64,000 nucleotides of DNA from Paulinella micropora (GCA_019918135.1 WBZZ01000074.1:41001-105000), one strand, 5' to 3'; positions 25,912 through 38,390 are shown, numbered from the stretch's first letter. The notes: generated from the sequence alone by a model not told the origin. A program made the numbers and translations.

Positions 25912-27423
25912 TGGTTATGAGCGTTTCTGCGTTGGACTCTGTGTCTACTGAGAAGTCGTCGTCGACTGTTTTGACTGTGGCAAAAGAGCACCGGTTCAGC
26001 GGGGATTACGGGACGGGAAAGTGGAGGGACGCCTACCCATGAGATAACTACCTACCTCGCTGGGAAGCACCGGGAGCATCTACTGCTGAAATTGGAGGAA
26101 TGTTTGTTGTACTACAAGAGCCGGAAGTTGATTATGGAGAAGGAGCAGGACCATAAACGTGCGGAGTCGGGGAAGGCCTCGTCTAAGCTGTCGTCGGACG
26201 CTAAGCATGTGGTGCTAAGCGATGTGGAGGAAGATGAGGTGATGCGAGCAAGCCAGGAGGTCTTCTCTTTCATTTACCTGTGTCTTTCCGGGCCGGCTAA
26301 GTTGCTGGCTAGGCCCTCGTCGGAGAAGCGACCAATGGATCCGTACGATCTGGTGACATGCTTGTCTCAACGCTATGGTGGCAGCACTCAGGAGGAGTTG
26401 CTTGCTGAACAGTGCTATTTGACCAACTTTCGCTTTAATTTGCAGAAGGACCTGCCTTCTCAACTGACGGAGTTTGTACGGCGCTGTGATCGTCTACACG
26501 TCGATGGAGGCGATGAGATTGGTCCCATGACTCGATTGAGAATCATGCTTAATGCTTTGTCTGGGGTGAAATCGTGGGAGGAATTCCACCGTACGCAGAT
26601 GCGTACTGTGGCATTGACGTTCGACGCCTTTCGGGTCAGCTTTCTCAAGGAAGTGAGGATGTGGGAGGCCCGGGGTGGTTCGAAGCAGGCGCAGTCAGGG
26701 GACGGCTCGCTATTCGTGACCTTTGCTGATGTCTACGGCCAGCAGAAGAATGCTGGTGGGCAACGTAACGATGGTAAAGGCAATGGACAGGGCAAGGGGC
26801 AAGGGGGTAAGGGGGATGGTGGAGGCCGGGGCAACGGGGCTCAAAAGGATGGTCAGAAGGACCAGAGCAAGGGCAAATGTTGCTTTGCGTGTGGTGGTTG
26901 CACGCCACGTCATCGATTTTTTGAGTGCACAAACCCGTGCTTCTACCAGAAAAATCCCGCCCATAAATCCCACAAAGGGAAGGATTGCCCGGAGCTCAAG
27001 CAGAAGTTTGCTTATCTGCTCAAGCGGGTGGCTCGAGATAAGAGCAAGTCTGCGGACTCGAAGCCAGCATCGTTGCACGCGGCCACTGGCTTGGTAGGAG
27101 CTACGTACGATATGGATCCCTTCGTTACTTACCCGCCTGGCTACGACGGTGGGGCGTCTCTCTACATGCTGTCTGGGGGTACCGACTCGAAGGGGAGTTC
27201 TCGTGGACCGGGTGATTTGGGCTTCGTCCAGCAGGGGGATGGGAAGATTCGCCTACGTTGGTTGGACGACCCGGGGGTTCGTGGGGGAGAGGGCAATCAA
27301 TGCTCAGCTCTGACGAGTGGGGACCGCAGGTGTCTGAGGGTTCAACGCTATGCGATCTACATACCTGAGATCAATAGGCACTTTTGTACCTACCATGGTA
27401 ATGCCTACAACAGCTATTACTAA
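25911..27423 (+). pseudogene. Copia-2 Gag with zinc knuckle (frameshifted)
   Basis: An ATG overlaps the last LTR base. The N-terminal segment contains KEHRFSGDYGTGKWRDAYP, then a one-base shift near 26,036 brings the capsid part into the frame that runs to 27,423. The capsid region (26,092-26,700) has the helical UBN2-type features of copia Gag. A zinc knuckle follows at about 26,875-26,990: CCFACGGCTPRHRFFEC then HKSHKGKDCPEL. A Gly/Gln/Lys-rich linker precedes it. Confidence 0.75.
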
Positions 27424-28812
27424 GCAACGCTATGATGAATACATGAGGCATCATGGTCCTGATCGCTTGCTGGAGCCTCAACCGGGGTCAACTGGGCCTC
27501 GTGAGGGAATGGCTATGGGAATGGAGGACGTGGAGGGACGTGTGGAGGCTGCTGTTGCAATTGGTGAAGGTGGCTTGTCTTCGACCGGTTCGCTTGGGGA
27601 GGTAAGATTGGTGCGGGACGGGGTACCAACGACATCGGTGCGAAGGCCGTCTTCGCAGTGGTGGCTGCTCCCGCTTCGTCTTCGTCTGCGTCTTCGCTGG
27701 GGGATGGGGCGTCTTCGTCTTCGTCTTCGTCTGCGGTGGGCCCGGGGGACTTCGAACGCACGCGATCGCTTGGAAGGCGCGAAGACCCTGCGAACAGAAG
27801 CCAAAATTTGCGTTGGTGGGATGGCGACGTGTGGATCAGGGTGGATCGGGATATTACCGACGCTATACTGGGGGGCGGCCGGGTGATGTGGTTACGAGCT
27901 ACGATATGGACCCTGTCGTGTACTATGCTGGAGTGGTTAACAGGCTGCCTCCGGTGGAGCATTGGGTACCTGAGCCGATGGAGACGAGGGACCAAGGGGC
28001 TCCAAGGCTTGTCTTCGCTGCGGCACAAGTACATCGAGTGTTCAATCATGCCGACGCCTACGAGATGTTCTACTGGCAACAATATCTTCTGTTCTGCTAC
28101 TTGGAGCGACATTGGTGGGAGTTCGAGTGTAAACAATGTGAGGAGGCTAACCTGATTGGGGAAGGACCGGCGAGCACGTGTGAGCACTGTGGAAGGGACC
28201 CTAGGAGTGGGATCATGTGTGAAAACTGTGGTCTGGTTCACTACTGAAACATGGAGTGTCAGAGCAAGGATCGACCTAGGCACCGATACTATTGCACGGT
28301 GCTGCGTTCAAGTGCGGTCAGAGCTGGGGTGATGCGGGCTGAACTTGATCGGAATCGTACGGGGGTGGGCCTGACAATAAAATCGCATGGGGTGGCAGCA
28401 CTTCTTTGGCATCGATTGGTACGATTTCGGTGTGGTGAGCCGTACCTTGCACGTCTTCCGATGGAGGGCGATGTAGGACCGGCGCAGCCAGGGGTCCGAC
28501 GATGATGACGACGAGGATGACTTGGACCATCGCATCCGTGTGGGACCTAGTCTGTCTCCAGGTGAGCATGATGGTGGGCTATAAGGTCGTGCTCAACGGA
28601 GTGAGTCTGCGGCATCGACTGTGGTACTTGGGCCGGTGGTTGCTGGGCATGGGCGACAAGGACGGGACCATCGGTATATGGTGTTGGAGGACTACTTCCG
28701 GGAGATGGTCATTGGTCAGGGTAGTGTCTTATATCGACCTATGGACATCAACGATGCCATGATACCATCTAGGGTGTTATGGCATCGTGGCTGATGGCCG
28801 GGTGGAACCACC
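27424..28812 (+). pseudogene. Copia-2 spacer between Gag and protease, with MYND-like finger
   Basis: About 1.4 kb lie between the knuckle and the protease, with the frame changing several times. At 28,080-28,320 the sequence reads FECKQCEEAN, then CEHCGRDPRSGIMCENCGLVHY, a TGA at 28,246-28,248, and NMECQSKDRPRHRYYC in the same frame. Spacing fits a MYND finger in which one Cys codon has become TGA. A Ser-rich tract with TCT/TCG repeats lies at 27,660-27,750. The rest is not recognisable. Confidence 0.6.
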
Positions 28813-29826
28813 GTGTCCGGAGCTGGATGTACTTCTGGACTACCTTCGACGGGCGAAGGATGCGTCGTATCATCGTCAGATGTTGCCTACGGGGAGGCTA
28901 CCGGCGGGCTTGCCTGGACCATGGTCGCTGGATTTTATAGACGTGCAGGACTACCGGAGGGCTATGGCTCGGTTTCAAAGGCTGCAGGTGTGTGCACCGA
29001 TGGGGTATGTTCATCGAACGTCCCGGCGAGGCCTGTGAGGGCTGGAGTGGGGGAACGACCCCATGCTCTGCCTCGTCCGCTGCCTAAACTGATTCCATAT
29101 CGTTCAAGGGAACGGGCCGTGCCGCGTTCGTCTGGGGTGGAGTTCACGGTGACCGGCGTCCTTGGGGATCATGATGGCAAGAGCACAGGTGGGCAGTATA
29201 CTGCTATGGGCGTTGTTGCTCATGATGGGAGCGCTGGGGGCTCATATACTGTCTCTGGACTCGTTGTCCAAACTGAGGGGCCCGCTCCAATGCAACCTGA
29301 GGAGGTGGATGAATTGTCAATGAACTCCGGTGGTGGTGGTGCGGGCGACTCGTCTCTCTATGTTATAAATGGGTATGGTGATTGTGGACCTGCTGGGCCG
29401 GCCTTCATGGACTGGTGCCTTGATAGCGCAGCTACGCATGACCATGTACCCAGTGCTTCATACCTTGTTTCGTCAGTCAAGCAAGAATTACCTGTTGAGG
29501 TCGATGGGCTTGGTGGACGGCGAAGGCTGGATAAGCATGGAGTGGCTATCGTGGGGAGCCGGAACAGGGTTGGGGGGGATTCCTTCTTACGTTTGGACCC
29601 AACCTACATCATACCGGACATTCATGTGGCACTTGTATCGGCAGGGCGCCTGCAGAAGAAGGGCTACTCCACTCACCTTCAAGGGGAGGGCTTCTTTATT
29701 TCTAAACGTCAGTGCACCTGCATTCCGGATGAGGACCGGATTATGGTGGGTGAGCTGCTGGAGGACAGCCTACGATATCGATTTCTACCTGCGAGACGAG
29801 CTGACGTTGCGGCTCTGCTTTATTAG
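28813..29826 (+). pseudogene. Copia-2 aspartic protease region
   Basis: WCLDSAATHDHVPSASYLVS near 29,410 is the catalytic LDSxAT motif of a copia protease, here with intact Asp. PTYIIPDIHVALVSAGRLQK near 29,610 is the C-terminal strand and flap region, leading into the pre-integrase part. The upstream third contains repeated FTVTGVLGDHDGKS-like segments of unknown meaning. Confidence 0.7.
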
Positions 29827-29859
29827 AGACCACCTAAACGACAACGGACACCGTATAAA

Positions 29860-31382
29860 TTGAGTGGAGGCTTGTTGCATGACTTGTATGGCCATATTGG
29901 CCCTAAGCCTACGGCGGCATTGTTGAAGGCGCACGAGCAAGACTGGGTGGAGGTGGATGCTAGTGCTCTCGCGGGCTCGGGGAGGTTCGGGAAGTGTGTT
30001 GTCTGTAGGCTCATTCATTCTACGTTTAAACCGTCGCACTATGGTGCACATCTAACAGTTAATATGACCCGGGCGGGGGAAGGATTGAGCGGTGATAGTA
30101 CTGGCAAGTTTCCTCGACCGGTGTATGGAGGCTATAACTACCTACTTCTCTTCGTTGATGATGCTACGCGTTGTCTGTTTGCGTTCCTGATGAAGCTAAG
30201 GAGAGAACGGCTGAGACGTGTGTGGCGCATCTGGCATACGTCATGGCGCTGAGGAGGACTCATGCGGGTAGCAAGCTAAAGCAATTCAGGTCGGATGGGG
30301 AATGGATCTCAAATGCTCTCAAGGGCCACTTGCGGGCCTACGGTGTGCTGCCTATGCGGGGGAAATATGATCCCAACAAGAATGCAATCGCAGAGTCCTG
30401 GCTCAAGCAGGTATTCAGGATTGCACGGGCTATGATGGTGGCGAGGTGTATTCCATACCAGTTCATGGAGTATGCTGCTCTACATGCTGTGTTTATCATA
30501 AACGCAGTTCCCTACAAGGATGGGAAACCTCGGTATGAGGTCTACTTCGGACGGAAGTTGCCTCACCTGTCTTTCTGGCACGTTTTTGGCTGCCTCTGTT
30601 ATCGACACTTGGGGAGTTCTAAGGGGAGTTCAACTACCTCTGAGCTCGCAGTCTACTTGGGACACTCATTGGAAACGTCGTCTTATTTCGTATGGTCATC
30701 TACAGGGAGGAAGGTGGTCGAGGAGAAGAATGTGGATTTCGTGGACCATGTTGCAGGGTGGCCAGCTATCTATCCAAAGAGTGGGGTTGCTAAGACCCTG
30801 GTGTCTGATTTCGTGTTGTCCCTGGAAGGGTACGGTGCCGTTCCTGACTGGAGGAAATTCTATGGGACCCAGGCCTGGGAGTTGCTTCGTTTGGTGGAAG
30901 CTTCCGTTGACCAAGAGCACGAGGAGAGGGAGGAAGAAGAGCAACAACGACGTCCGTCAGAGTCACTGTCTTTTCAGGAAGGCGGGGACAATGTGGTCGA
31001 CGGTGGGGAACCAACGGTTTATTTTCCCACTAACCAAGTCTTGTCGAGTGCACCGTTGGTGTCTCGTCGTGTTTCCTTTGCGGGTGGTGCTTCATCTTCG
31101 AGTGTCTCGAGTGGTAACGATGGGCTGGATGGCGGTGCATCCTCTCTGGAGCAAGGGGGGGATGATGGGGATGCTCTGACTCGGGGGACCGATCCGTCTG
31201 TTGCTGATCCGGTGTCGTTGGGTCGTTCCTCAGTTGTTACCAGTAGTAAGGGTATTCCCCAGCAATGGGATGGTGCTGCTAGTATTTCGTCTGCCGACGT
31301 GGTGCCGGACGGGGAAAGGCGTTTGCGACGTCAGAAGGGGGTAGTTGCTATTCGGTCGAGGGTATGTCTGACCTACCTCTGA
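29860..31382 (+). pseudogene. Copia-2 integrase
   Basis: The HHCC zinc region is LLHDLYGHIG followed by KCVVCRLIHS (29,870-30,020). The DDE core follows with YNYLLLFVDDATRC near 30,150, FRSDGEWIS near 30,290 and DPNKNAIAESWLKQ near 30,380. A frameshift near 30,200 divides the core. The C-terminal GKPRYEVYFGRKLPHLSFWH is the copia integrase-specific segment. A Ser/Asp/Glu-rich linker leads towards RT. Confidence 0.8.
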
Positions 31383-32203
31383 TCGACATCTTCCAAATTG
31401 AGGGGGAGGACGTTGCACCGGCGGTCTCGTCTGCGGATTTGTTGTTGTATGGGGATCCTGTGGACAAGGCTCGTCATTCGCCAGGCGTACTGATGGTGAT
31501 CACGGTGCCGGTTCCGGTGAAGGATGCCAATAAGGCTCCTCGTTTTGTTGAGTCGCGCTTGGCGGACATCCAGAAGCATCTCAAACTGGGAGCGGTTAAG
31601 CTGGTTCGAAACAAGATGTGCCTAGGGGCACACGCATCATTGGTGTGCGATTTGCGGACTTTGACAAATTTTAGGGGGGAGGAATGCATCGAGCAAAAGT
31701 CCAGAGTTGCAGCGAAGGGATTCATGCAGAGGAAGGGGATAGATTGTGAAGATGTGGTCATACCAACGCCAGATGAACTCGCAATTCGCACTATCTTTGC
31801 TCTGGCGACTCTTCAGAGGGTCTTCCTGGAAGCGGGGGTTGATGAGTCCGCTTTTCTGAAGGCTAAACGCGACACTCCGGTGTACTTGCAATATATACCT
31901 AAGGATCACTACTTCGAGGCCTGGGCGGGAGTGAATGGTCTGCGTGACTCCGGTCACCTTTATCATACGCGGTGCGTGCTCCCGTTCTATGCTAGCGTGG
32001 GATTGAAGCAGAATCCTTACGATCCATGCCTGTTCATGGGGGTGGACTCCGGGACGAAGCGCACGGTGTTGGCGGTGACTCACGTCGATGATTATGCATT
32101 GGTGCCGCCGAGTGAGGATTATTCCAATTGGTTTTGGGGTCGGCTGCGTGAGCAGCAGGGCAACATCAAAGTTAGCAAGCCGATGAAGGTTTTACTGCCG
32201 TGA
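31364..32203 (+). pseudogene. Copia-2 reverse transcriptase, truncated frame
   Basis: FVESRLADIQKHLKLGAV begins the domain. KSRVAAKGFMQRKGIDCED follows, then VDESAFLKAKRDTPVYL as motif A and LAVTHVDDYALVPP as the catalytic box near 32,085. The frame stops at 32,203 in sequence corresponding to the RT connection region. As in the other families here, the box is HVDD. Confidence 0.8.
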
Positions 32204-32329
32204 AGTCTGGCAGTACGTGGACGACAAGGGGGTGTTTCATACCCATGTCACAGTACGGGAGTACATAATGGATCTAATCCGGAAGTACCCAAGGGCTGAT
32301 GGTAGGCCCTGGACGCCTGTATCTGTTCC

Positions 32330-33058
32330 GTGGCTGCCTTCGTCGTGACGGGGGTGCCTGCTCGTTCATCGGAGTTTGAGCGCTATTCGCCTATGAAGAT
32401 TTGTGGAGATCTGGGCTGGGTTCGGTGTGTCTTGTGGGAGATCGTGGCTCTTCTTTCGCAGTTGGCGGAGTTACAGTCTAAGCCGGCGGAATTCAATTAT
32501 GCGGCTGCAGCTGTTTCGATACGTGATTGGCCAGGCTGAGCAGGGGCTACACTACACTTCCGATGGCAATCGCAGTCTGATGTGTTGGGCCGATGCGTCG
32601 TTTGCGATGGAGCCGGAGCGTCGTTCGAGGTCGGGGGCGATGGCAGTACTTGTGAATGGAGTCATAGACTCGGATACTAGCAAGCTACGTCAGGTTGCGA
32701 CCTCGACGAATGAAGCTGAATCGAGGGGCTTGTTCCGTACCATACAGAGGGTGATTGGCATACATAACTTGCTAAAGCAAATCCCAGTTCATGAGGACAA
32801 TGAATTACTGAGGGTTTCATGTCCGAGATTCCAGTAATAGCGGTGGACAACGCGGCCACGGTATTGGGTGCGAATAACAACATCTTTACTCGGCGTCAGC
32901 GTCATTTGGAAGTTCAGATGGCATATATCAACGAAGCCGTGAAGGAGGGGAAGGTTAGAGTTGTATCAACGGATGATGCGAACAATATGGCCGATCTGAA
33001 TACGAAGCCAGTGGGAAAGCAACCGTTTGAACGCAAGCGGGATCAGATCCATCATTGA
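32330..33058 (+). pseudogene. Copia-2 RNase H, fragmented
   Basis: CWADASFAMEPERRSRSG near 32,585, STNEAESRGLFRTIQ near 32,705 and IAVDNAATVLGAN near 32,840 provide the Asp-Glu-Asp active-site residues across two frames. The tail QRHLEVQMAYINEAVKEGKV and DDANNMADLNTKPV ends at 33,058. Confidence 0.75.
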
Positions 33059-33322
33059 AGGGACCTTCAACACTGACTTTGCTCAGAAGCGTTAATGTAG
33101 TTCCGTGACTTATGGCAATCATGCAATAGTAATCACTTCTACTAGTTATTAACTATTACATAATTGCCGGTATTGTATAAAGTATTATTAACTTCTTGTT
33201 GATATTACTTGTGACTCATGCTCATGTTGTTTCACGTTCAACTTCAAGTTGTTTTCTCATTATTATTATGAGATACCTGTCACTAATATTACTCTTTTAT
33301 ACTGCCTAATTTAAGGGGGAGC

Positions 33323-33652
33323 TGAGAGTATTGTCATACTATTAGGTGGTAAATCAGTCATATTAATCACTAGGCCGGTCAGCCGGTAGTTACTAATTGG
33401 CATTCAGTGCCTGATGGCTGGTAAGTTGACCATATTCTTGGTTGTTCATACCATTATCTGTTAGAGTGACAGTCATATATTGCTTTATTATTAGTCTTGC
33501 GATTACCCTAATCTATTCATTGTTATTACCATTAAAGTATTTCAGTTCTCGCATATCCTGAGAACCACGAAGTGGTCCTTTCCAGTTATCAACTGTTCTA
33601 TACTACAAGTTTATCCATTCAAGGAGGATTAATACATTCATTTATTCCATCA
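33323..33652 (+). repeat. Copia-2 3' LTR (330 bp), TG...CA ends
   Basis: The polypurine tract TTAAGGGGGAGC precedes TGAGAGTATTG at 33,323. The LTR ends TTATTCCATCA at 33,652. Between 33,059 and 33,322 there is only 3' untranslated sequence. Confidence 0.85.
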
Positions 33653-34911
33653 GGGAACAAAAGCTATGCACTCCGAAAGTAGGACATCCTCAGGCTGAAA
33701 AAGGTTCGGAGGATGCTCTGGATGACAGACGTTCATACTTTTCATAGTAACGCATGAAAACGTGTGGACGACTTGAGGGTCAATTAATCCTGGACCGATA
33801 TAAGGCGCGATATATCCCTTGTTGTCGAGGAATATACGGTCTCTATTGGTAACCTGTTTTATGACATCTGACATCTGGCGCAGAGAAATCATGGCCCACG
33901 CTGTAGCCTGTTGGACTCTAGGGGCTACATAATGCTACTGATCTAATCAGTTGGTCCGAATTTAAGCGCGTGGCTACGTAACTATACTGGTGCGCACGCT
34001 CGTAGTCATCCACGTCAAGGAGCTGGGTACGACATCGCTGTAGGTCTATGTGTCTGACCTGCGGTTATCGGGATACTGTAGCTACCGTCATCGCGGATCT
34101 CGAGGCGATGGCGCACTATGTTGATGTTACCGGGATCGTTAAAAGACGGGTCCTCGTAGATTCCATGGACCCGGACGAGGTAAGGCAGGTAATTGTAGCA
34201 ACGATGGTTGCAATGCAAGTGCCCACCGAACCGAACCAGATCTTCCCAATAAGGGCGGAGACGAAGAATCGGGTTTTGAATAATGAACAGGGACTTCCTG
34301 TCATTATAGAAATCCTTCAAAACTACCCCACCTATTTGCGGGACGGCTGGTATGCTCAAACCTTGGCGGTGCATAGCTCTCTTGAAATTGACCCGTGTGC
34401 GAGTAACCATACGTGGCCCTACTGGGTGCATCAGACTACGTCTACCTGGAGTAGCTATACCCGCTCTTCGCGGAGTTATAGGATTCTCCCGGTCGAGCTG
34501 TCTTATACCAATATCCGTCATAGCGTGACTTCGGAACGCTATGAGCTGGAGATTAGTCAGATTCTGATCTTCCCTTTCGCTATGGATCTATCTCTCCTAA
34601 TGCAGCTCGAACCTTCCCACTATGTTGATGTTACCGGGATCGTTAAAAGATGGGTCCTCGTAGATTCCATGGACCCGGACGAGGTAAGGCAGGTAATTGT
34701 AGCAACGATGGTTGCAATGAAAGTGCCCACCGAACCGAACCAGATCTTCCCAATAAGGGCGGAGACGAAGAATCGGGTCGAACCTACCCACAAGGAGAAG
34801 GGAAAAACCCAATGATCGCTCTGCTCCCTGTGTCCAAATTGGTGAAGAAGGGGGCTGTACCAAGGGTGGGAGTGATAGTGGCATGGGGGACGATGAAGCA
34901 CTAGCTTGCAA
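33653..34911. other. Unassigned open segments with a 161-bp direct repeat
   Basis: A minus frame at 33,650-33,892 (80 residues), a minus frame at 34,015-34,521 (168 residues) and an overlapping plus frame at 34,048-34,815 (255 residues) are all open, and I cannot tell which is real. The plus frame has helical charged sequence such as VDSMDPDEVRQVIVATMVAM, repeated twice because of the underlying DNA repeat. The flanking gag-protease element is on the minus strand, which slightly favours minus coding. No family recognised. Confidence 0.35.
34114..34274. repeat. 161-bp direct repeat, copy 1 (copy 2 at 34,618-34,778)
   Basis: The two copies start 504 bp apart and differ at two positions that I can see. 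Neither shows LTR end features. Copy 2 is fused to the protease-side sequence at 34,779. Confidence 0.85.
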
Positions 34912-36350
34912 TTGTGATGCAGCGTATTGGTTTGACGTTCCTGTGTCCCCGACGACGATGTCGCTACTGGGGGATCTATCACTATTACATCCCTCACCGC
35001 CTGTGCCGGTGTCGGAGAAAAAGCTTGTGCGTTAGAAGCCGGGACAGCATTAGCGGGTGCGGGCGATGTAAAGTTGGATATCGTGGGCGGCGTAATGCCA
35101 GACATCGTGGGTGACGTAACGCTAGACGTCGTGGGCGATGCAACGTTTGTGGGATCAGGTGTCATTGGTGAGTAAACGGGCGGAGCGGGAGACTCCCTGG
35201 GTCCTAACCGGCTGGGCGTATCTTTCGATCCGGGTTTGCGTCCCCACTCGCTAGGGGACGAGCTGACGTGGGAGGGAGTGGGCGATGGTCCTCCGGGGGT
35301 CACTTGTGAGACTTGCGTGGCCCGGTGATCTTGCCCCGAGCTCGAAGAACTCGAGCTCGAGCTTGAAGCCGGAGTTCCTTCAAGATCAGGTTGGGCTGTC
35401 GTCGCAGTTTCTTCAGGTGACGGTGGTCCCTGAGGGGTCACGTCCGGCTCCTCTCGTATCGGGGGAAGACCCACGACCGGAAACGCCGAGACCGGTGTAC
35501 GACACAATCTGGCCGCTGTGGTCCGAGATCGTGTCTGTCGCGATGGGGTAGACGTACGCTCTATACTATCCTCCTGCTCCTCCGTTTCGTCTGCCTTCTC
35601 CTCTTTCTCTTCTTTCTCTTCTTTCTCTTCCGGTTCCTCCTCATCATCACTCCCATCAGTGGTGATCGCCACCAAAGGGAGGAGACTAAAGGGACATTCC
35701 TTAAGGTCTTGCTGTTGGGCTTCCTCCTCGTTATCATCCGAAGGGAGGTCCATCAACGTGACCATCTGTTGGCAAGGACCAACTCTTATAATAGTCCTGC
35801 TTCGTAAAACGTGATTGATAGTCTCGCTGGGCTGTCGGGGCGGGGTCAGGATCTCAAACTCATTCAGGAGGATTTGTTCGTTCTCCGCCCGTGTCGGCAC
35901 GGCCGGCCACTGTTTGCCAGCTGCCATGCGGGTGAAGAGTGCATCCGTTGATATGTTGGTCTGCATGATAAGGGCAGTACCAAGCAAAATATCCGCTGCC
36001 GGGGGAACATGCTGAGAGGTATAGAGATAGATCTCATCCCAGCCTCTTGTGGAGAGGACTTGGATGTAAAGACGTATACCTTTAACCATCGTTATGATTC
36101 CTTGAGCCGTGCGGGCTGTCAGGCTGGGCAAGTCCATCTCAATCAGGCCCATCTTGGTGGACAAGCGTGGGTGGATCAGCCTCAAGGTATTACACCCTGT
36201 GTCAACAATGACAAAAATGTCAATAACCTTATCGGCGGTCTGATCCAGTCCGGCAATAGCCAGGACCCGTCCTTGGAGGACATTTGCCTTACGCGGTCGT
36301 ACGGGAGCGACATAGCGGCATTCGAGAGCCGTGTCAATCCTGCCGTCCAA
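34620..36350 (-). pseudogene. Retroviral-like aspartic protease segment of a gag-pro element
   Basis: On the minus strand, DIFVIVDTGCNTLRLIHPRL near 36,210 carries the catalytic DTG, and ADILLGTALIMQTNIS near 35,985 is the conserved Ile-Leu-Gly strand, together a retropepsin fold. After about residue 180 the protein becomes acidic (EEEPEEKEEKEEKEEK) and then Pro/Ser/Thr-rich to about 34,900. No RT, integrase or RNase H follows, so this is either a non-autonomous element or a fragment. Confidence 0.6.
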
Positions 36351-37401
36351 TCAGGATCATCTTCCGTGGCCTGAGCGGCCATCACCGCCGACACCGGTGC
36401 GTTCTTGCGTTCCTTGCAGCGGCGATCCTTCTGCTCGGGGCCGGGGCGTTGCTTCGCGGCCCGCGGAGGGCACCAGTGAGAGTTGAGCCCCTTCTCCAAA
36501 TCGCGCATTTTCTGTCTGGTTGCAAAGTTGAACTCGAAGGCGCATAACTCGAACGCCCGCCAGACGAACTCCAAGGCGCATAGCCCTTGCGTTGGTCCGG
36601 TCCCGGGCCAGACTTCGGCTTATTCTGCTGATGGGACGCCGTCGCTTGCTTCGCCACGGCTTGCAGTTGACTGCCCGAGGGGATGTCGCGGGGCCACTTG
36701 GTTCTTGGCTTCCTTGTGCTCTCCTTGGACCTCTCCTTACGAGGAGGGCGCCGGCTGTAGTCTGAATCCGGTGCAGTCAGGATCATCTTGGGATCCCAAT
36801 CCGTCAAGGTACGTGGATTAGCCTTGAGGATAAGGTACCTCAGCTCTTCCAACGTACGTGTCGGCGGGATACCTCGCTTCTTTCTTTCTATCTGCAAAGA
36901 CTCTATCTGTTGTATCTTCTTAGGGGAGACACATCGCCGGGCTACCTCATAGTTATGGGCTTCATCAGCCACAAGGCCTTCGTTCTTCAGTTGCCTGAAG
37001 AGCTTCTGCAATCGCGTGATAAAGGTAGCTAAGTTTTCGTTCGAACGTCTCTTCATGTCGTTCCTATAGCTCGGGCCGAAAGGTTTGGTGACGTCGTAGA
37101 CTATGTCGATTTTCGATCGTGAGTCTACGCGGTAGTCCAACCAGACCCATGGCAAGAGCTGCAGGGACTTCACGTAGGAGTCCGTGGAAGAGATCCTTGC
37201 CGACCACGCGTTGAGGAAGATCTCGGCCTCAGACTGGGTCATAAAAAGAGAGAGGTTGGAAAGAAACAGACGCAAAGTGTATCCTAATGATACGTGATCG
37301 AACTTGAGCTTCCTGATCTCACGCATCCGACGTTGGTAGCATTCGGTAGCGGACTCTACTGGAACAGCCATCATGAGGACTGTGCTGCCACTAAAACGCA
37401 C
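36182..37401 (-). pseudogene. Gag-like protein of the same minus-strand retroelement
   Basis: The open frame 36,382-37,401 contains a Gag core: NENLATFITRLQKLFRQLKN, EARRCVSP-like and TRTLEELRYLILKANPRTL segments, as in Ty3/gypsy Gag. A basic Pro/Lys/Gln tail follows. Near 36,570 the useful frame shifts to one containing ELCAFEFNFATRQKMRDLEKG and SHWCPPRAA, probably a degenerate zinc finger, which then overlaps the protease start at 36,350. Start and upstream exon are uncertain. Confidence 0.55.
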
Positions 37402-38390
37402 ACCGTTACGGGTACGTGACGGTCGGAACTACTCCACGAGGACGCTTCGCCACTACTAGTGGCTGTGCCGGTCGCCGTGCCCCCAGACGGGTTACCCACC
37501 TCCGCTTCGGCCACCACCGCTGTGACCGCTGCAGGGGCTGCGGGATCCGTGACTGCCGGCATGGGCTCTCCATCTTCGTCGCTCTCACCGGCCGGCGGGG
37601 ACGATTGCCTAACCGTGGCGAAAGTCACGACACGTGGAGGGGCAGAACGGGGTCGGCCAGAGGACTGCTCGAAACGGGGGGATAGGAGGAGGCTCCTGCC
37701 GTCGGCCGGCTCTGCCTCTCGCTCGGGGGAGAAAGAGAACAGAGGCAGTGCCTTTGACTATTCTTCCTCCTCGACTGCCCTTCCTTCCCGCCTTGTTCCT
37801 CCGTACGGGGAGACAAAAAGCGTGCCACTGTCCTCATAACGGGAGTCCGGAGGGGAGAAGAATGATCCCGGGAGGCTTGGGCTCCGTCGAGAAAACCTCG
37901 GGGTCGGAACTGAGCTGTACCCTGATGCTAGAGGAAAGTGCCCCCTCGGAAGCCGGTCTCGGTCGACTAAACAGGGAACGCTGTGCCTCTGACCCGCCTG
38001 TGGGGCCCAAACTACTTTCTGTAGGGCGAAAGGTTCGACCTGGGAAGGATGCGATGGGGCCACCGGGACGTTGGGAGCCTGTTGGGGGAAACCTTACCGG
38101 AGTGGGGACTGCCATGGGGCGCGAAGACGAAGCTGCCTAAAGTAATAAAGTGGGCGCGGCTGATTCCATCCGTCTGGGGAGAGAGCTTCTTTGCCGAGCC
38201 ATCCTTGAGGGCCTTCCTGTACGTGTCCATGAAGGGGACCTTGAGGGTGGTGCGCATCGTGCGAGAAATGTTGAGGCATTCTTCGCGGTGGTAGACTTCC
38301 TTAGAGACCAGGTCGTAATTGGGGCGAGGAAACGAGTTTGGAAGACTCATTTCGTCACACCTGAACGTAAAAGACCCACCTAGCAAAAAG
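37402..38390 (-). other. Pro/Ser-rich open sequence upstream of Gag, frames unclear
   Basis: The minus strand stays mostly open in changing frames, for example 38,012-38,386, which has a well-formed helical segment (YDLVSKEVYHREECLNISRT and PFMDTYRKALKDG). It may be the N-terminal part of the same retroelement polyprotein. The plus strand is also open in places because of high GC content. Confidence 0.35.

Larger units (their letters stand above)
25722..33652 (+). mobile_element. Copia-2: Ty1/copia retrotransposon of a second family, 5' LTR split
   Basis: The element has a partial 5' LTR (25,722-25,911), gag, a MYND-containing spacer, protease, integrase, RT, RNase H and a full 3' LTR (33,323-33,652). 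Its proteins differ strongly from Copia-1. Frameshifts separate most domains. The start of the 5' LTR should lie left of the window, beyond Copia-1 and the PLV. Confidence 0.85.

Noticed and set aside
27478..28283. Minus-strand frames opposite Copia-2
   Set aside because: They are shadows of GC-rich retrotransposon coding sequence with no recognisable family.
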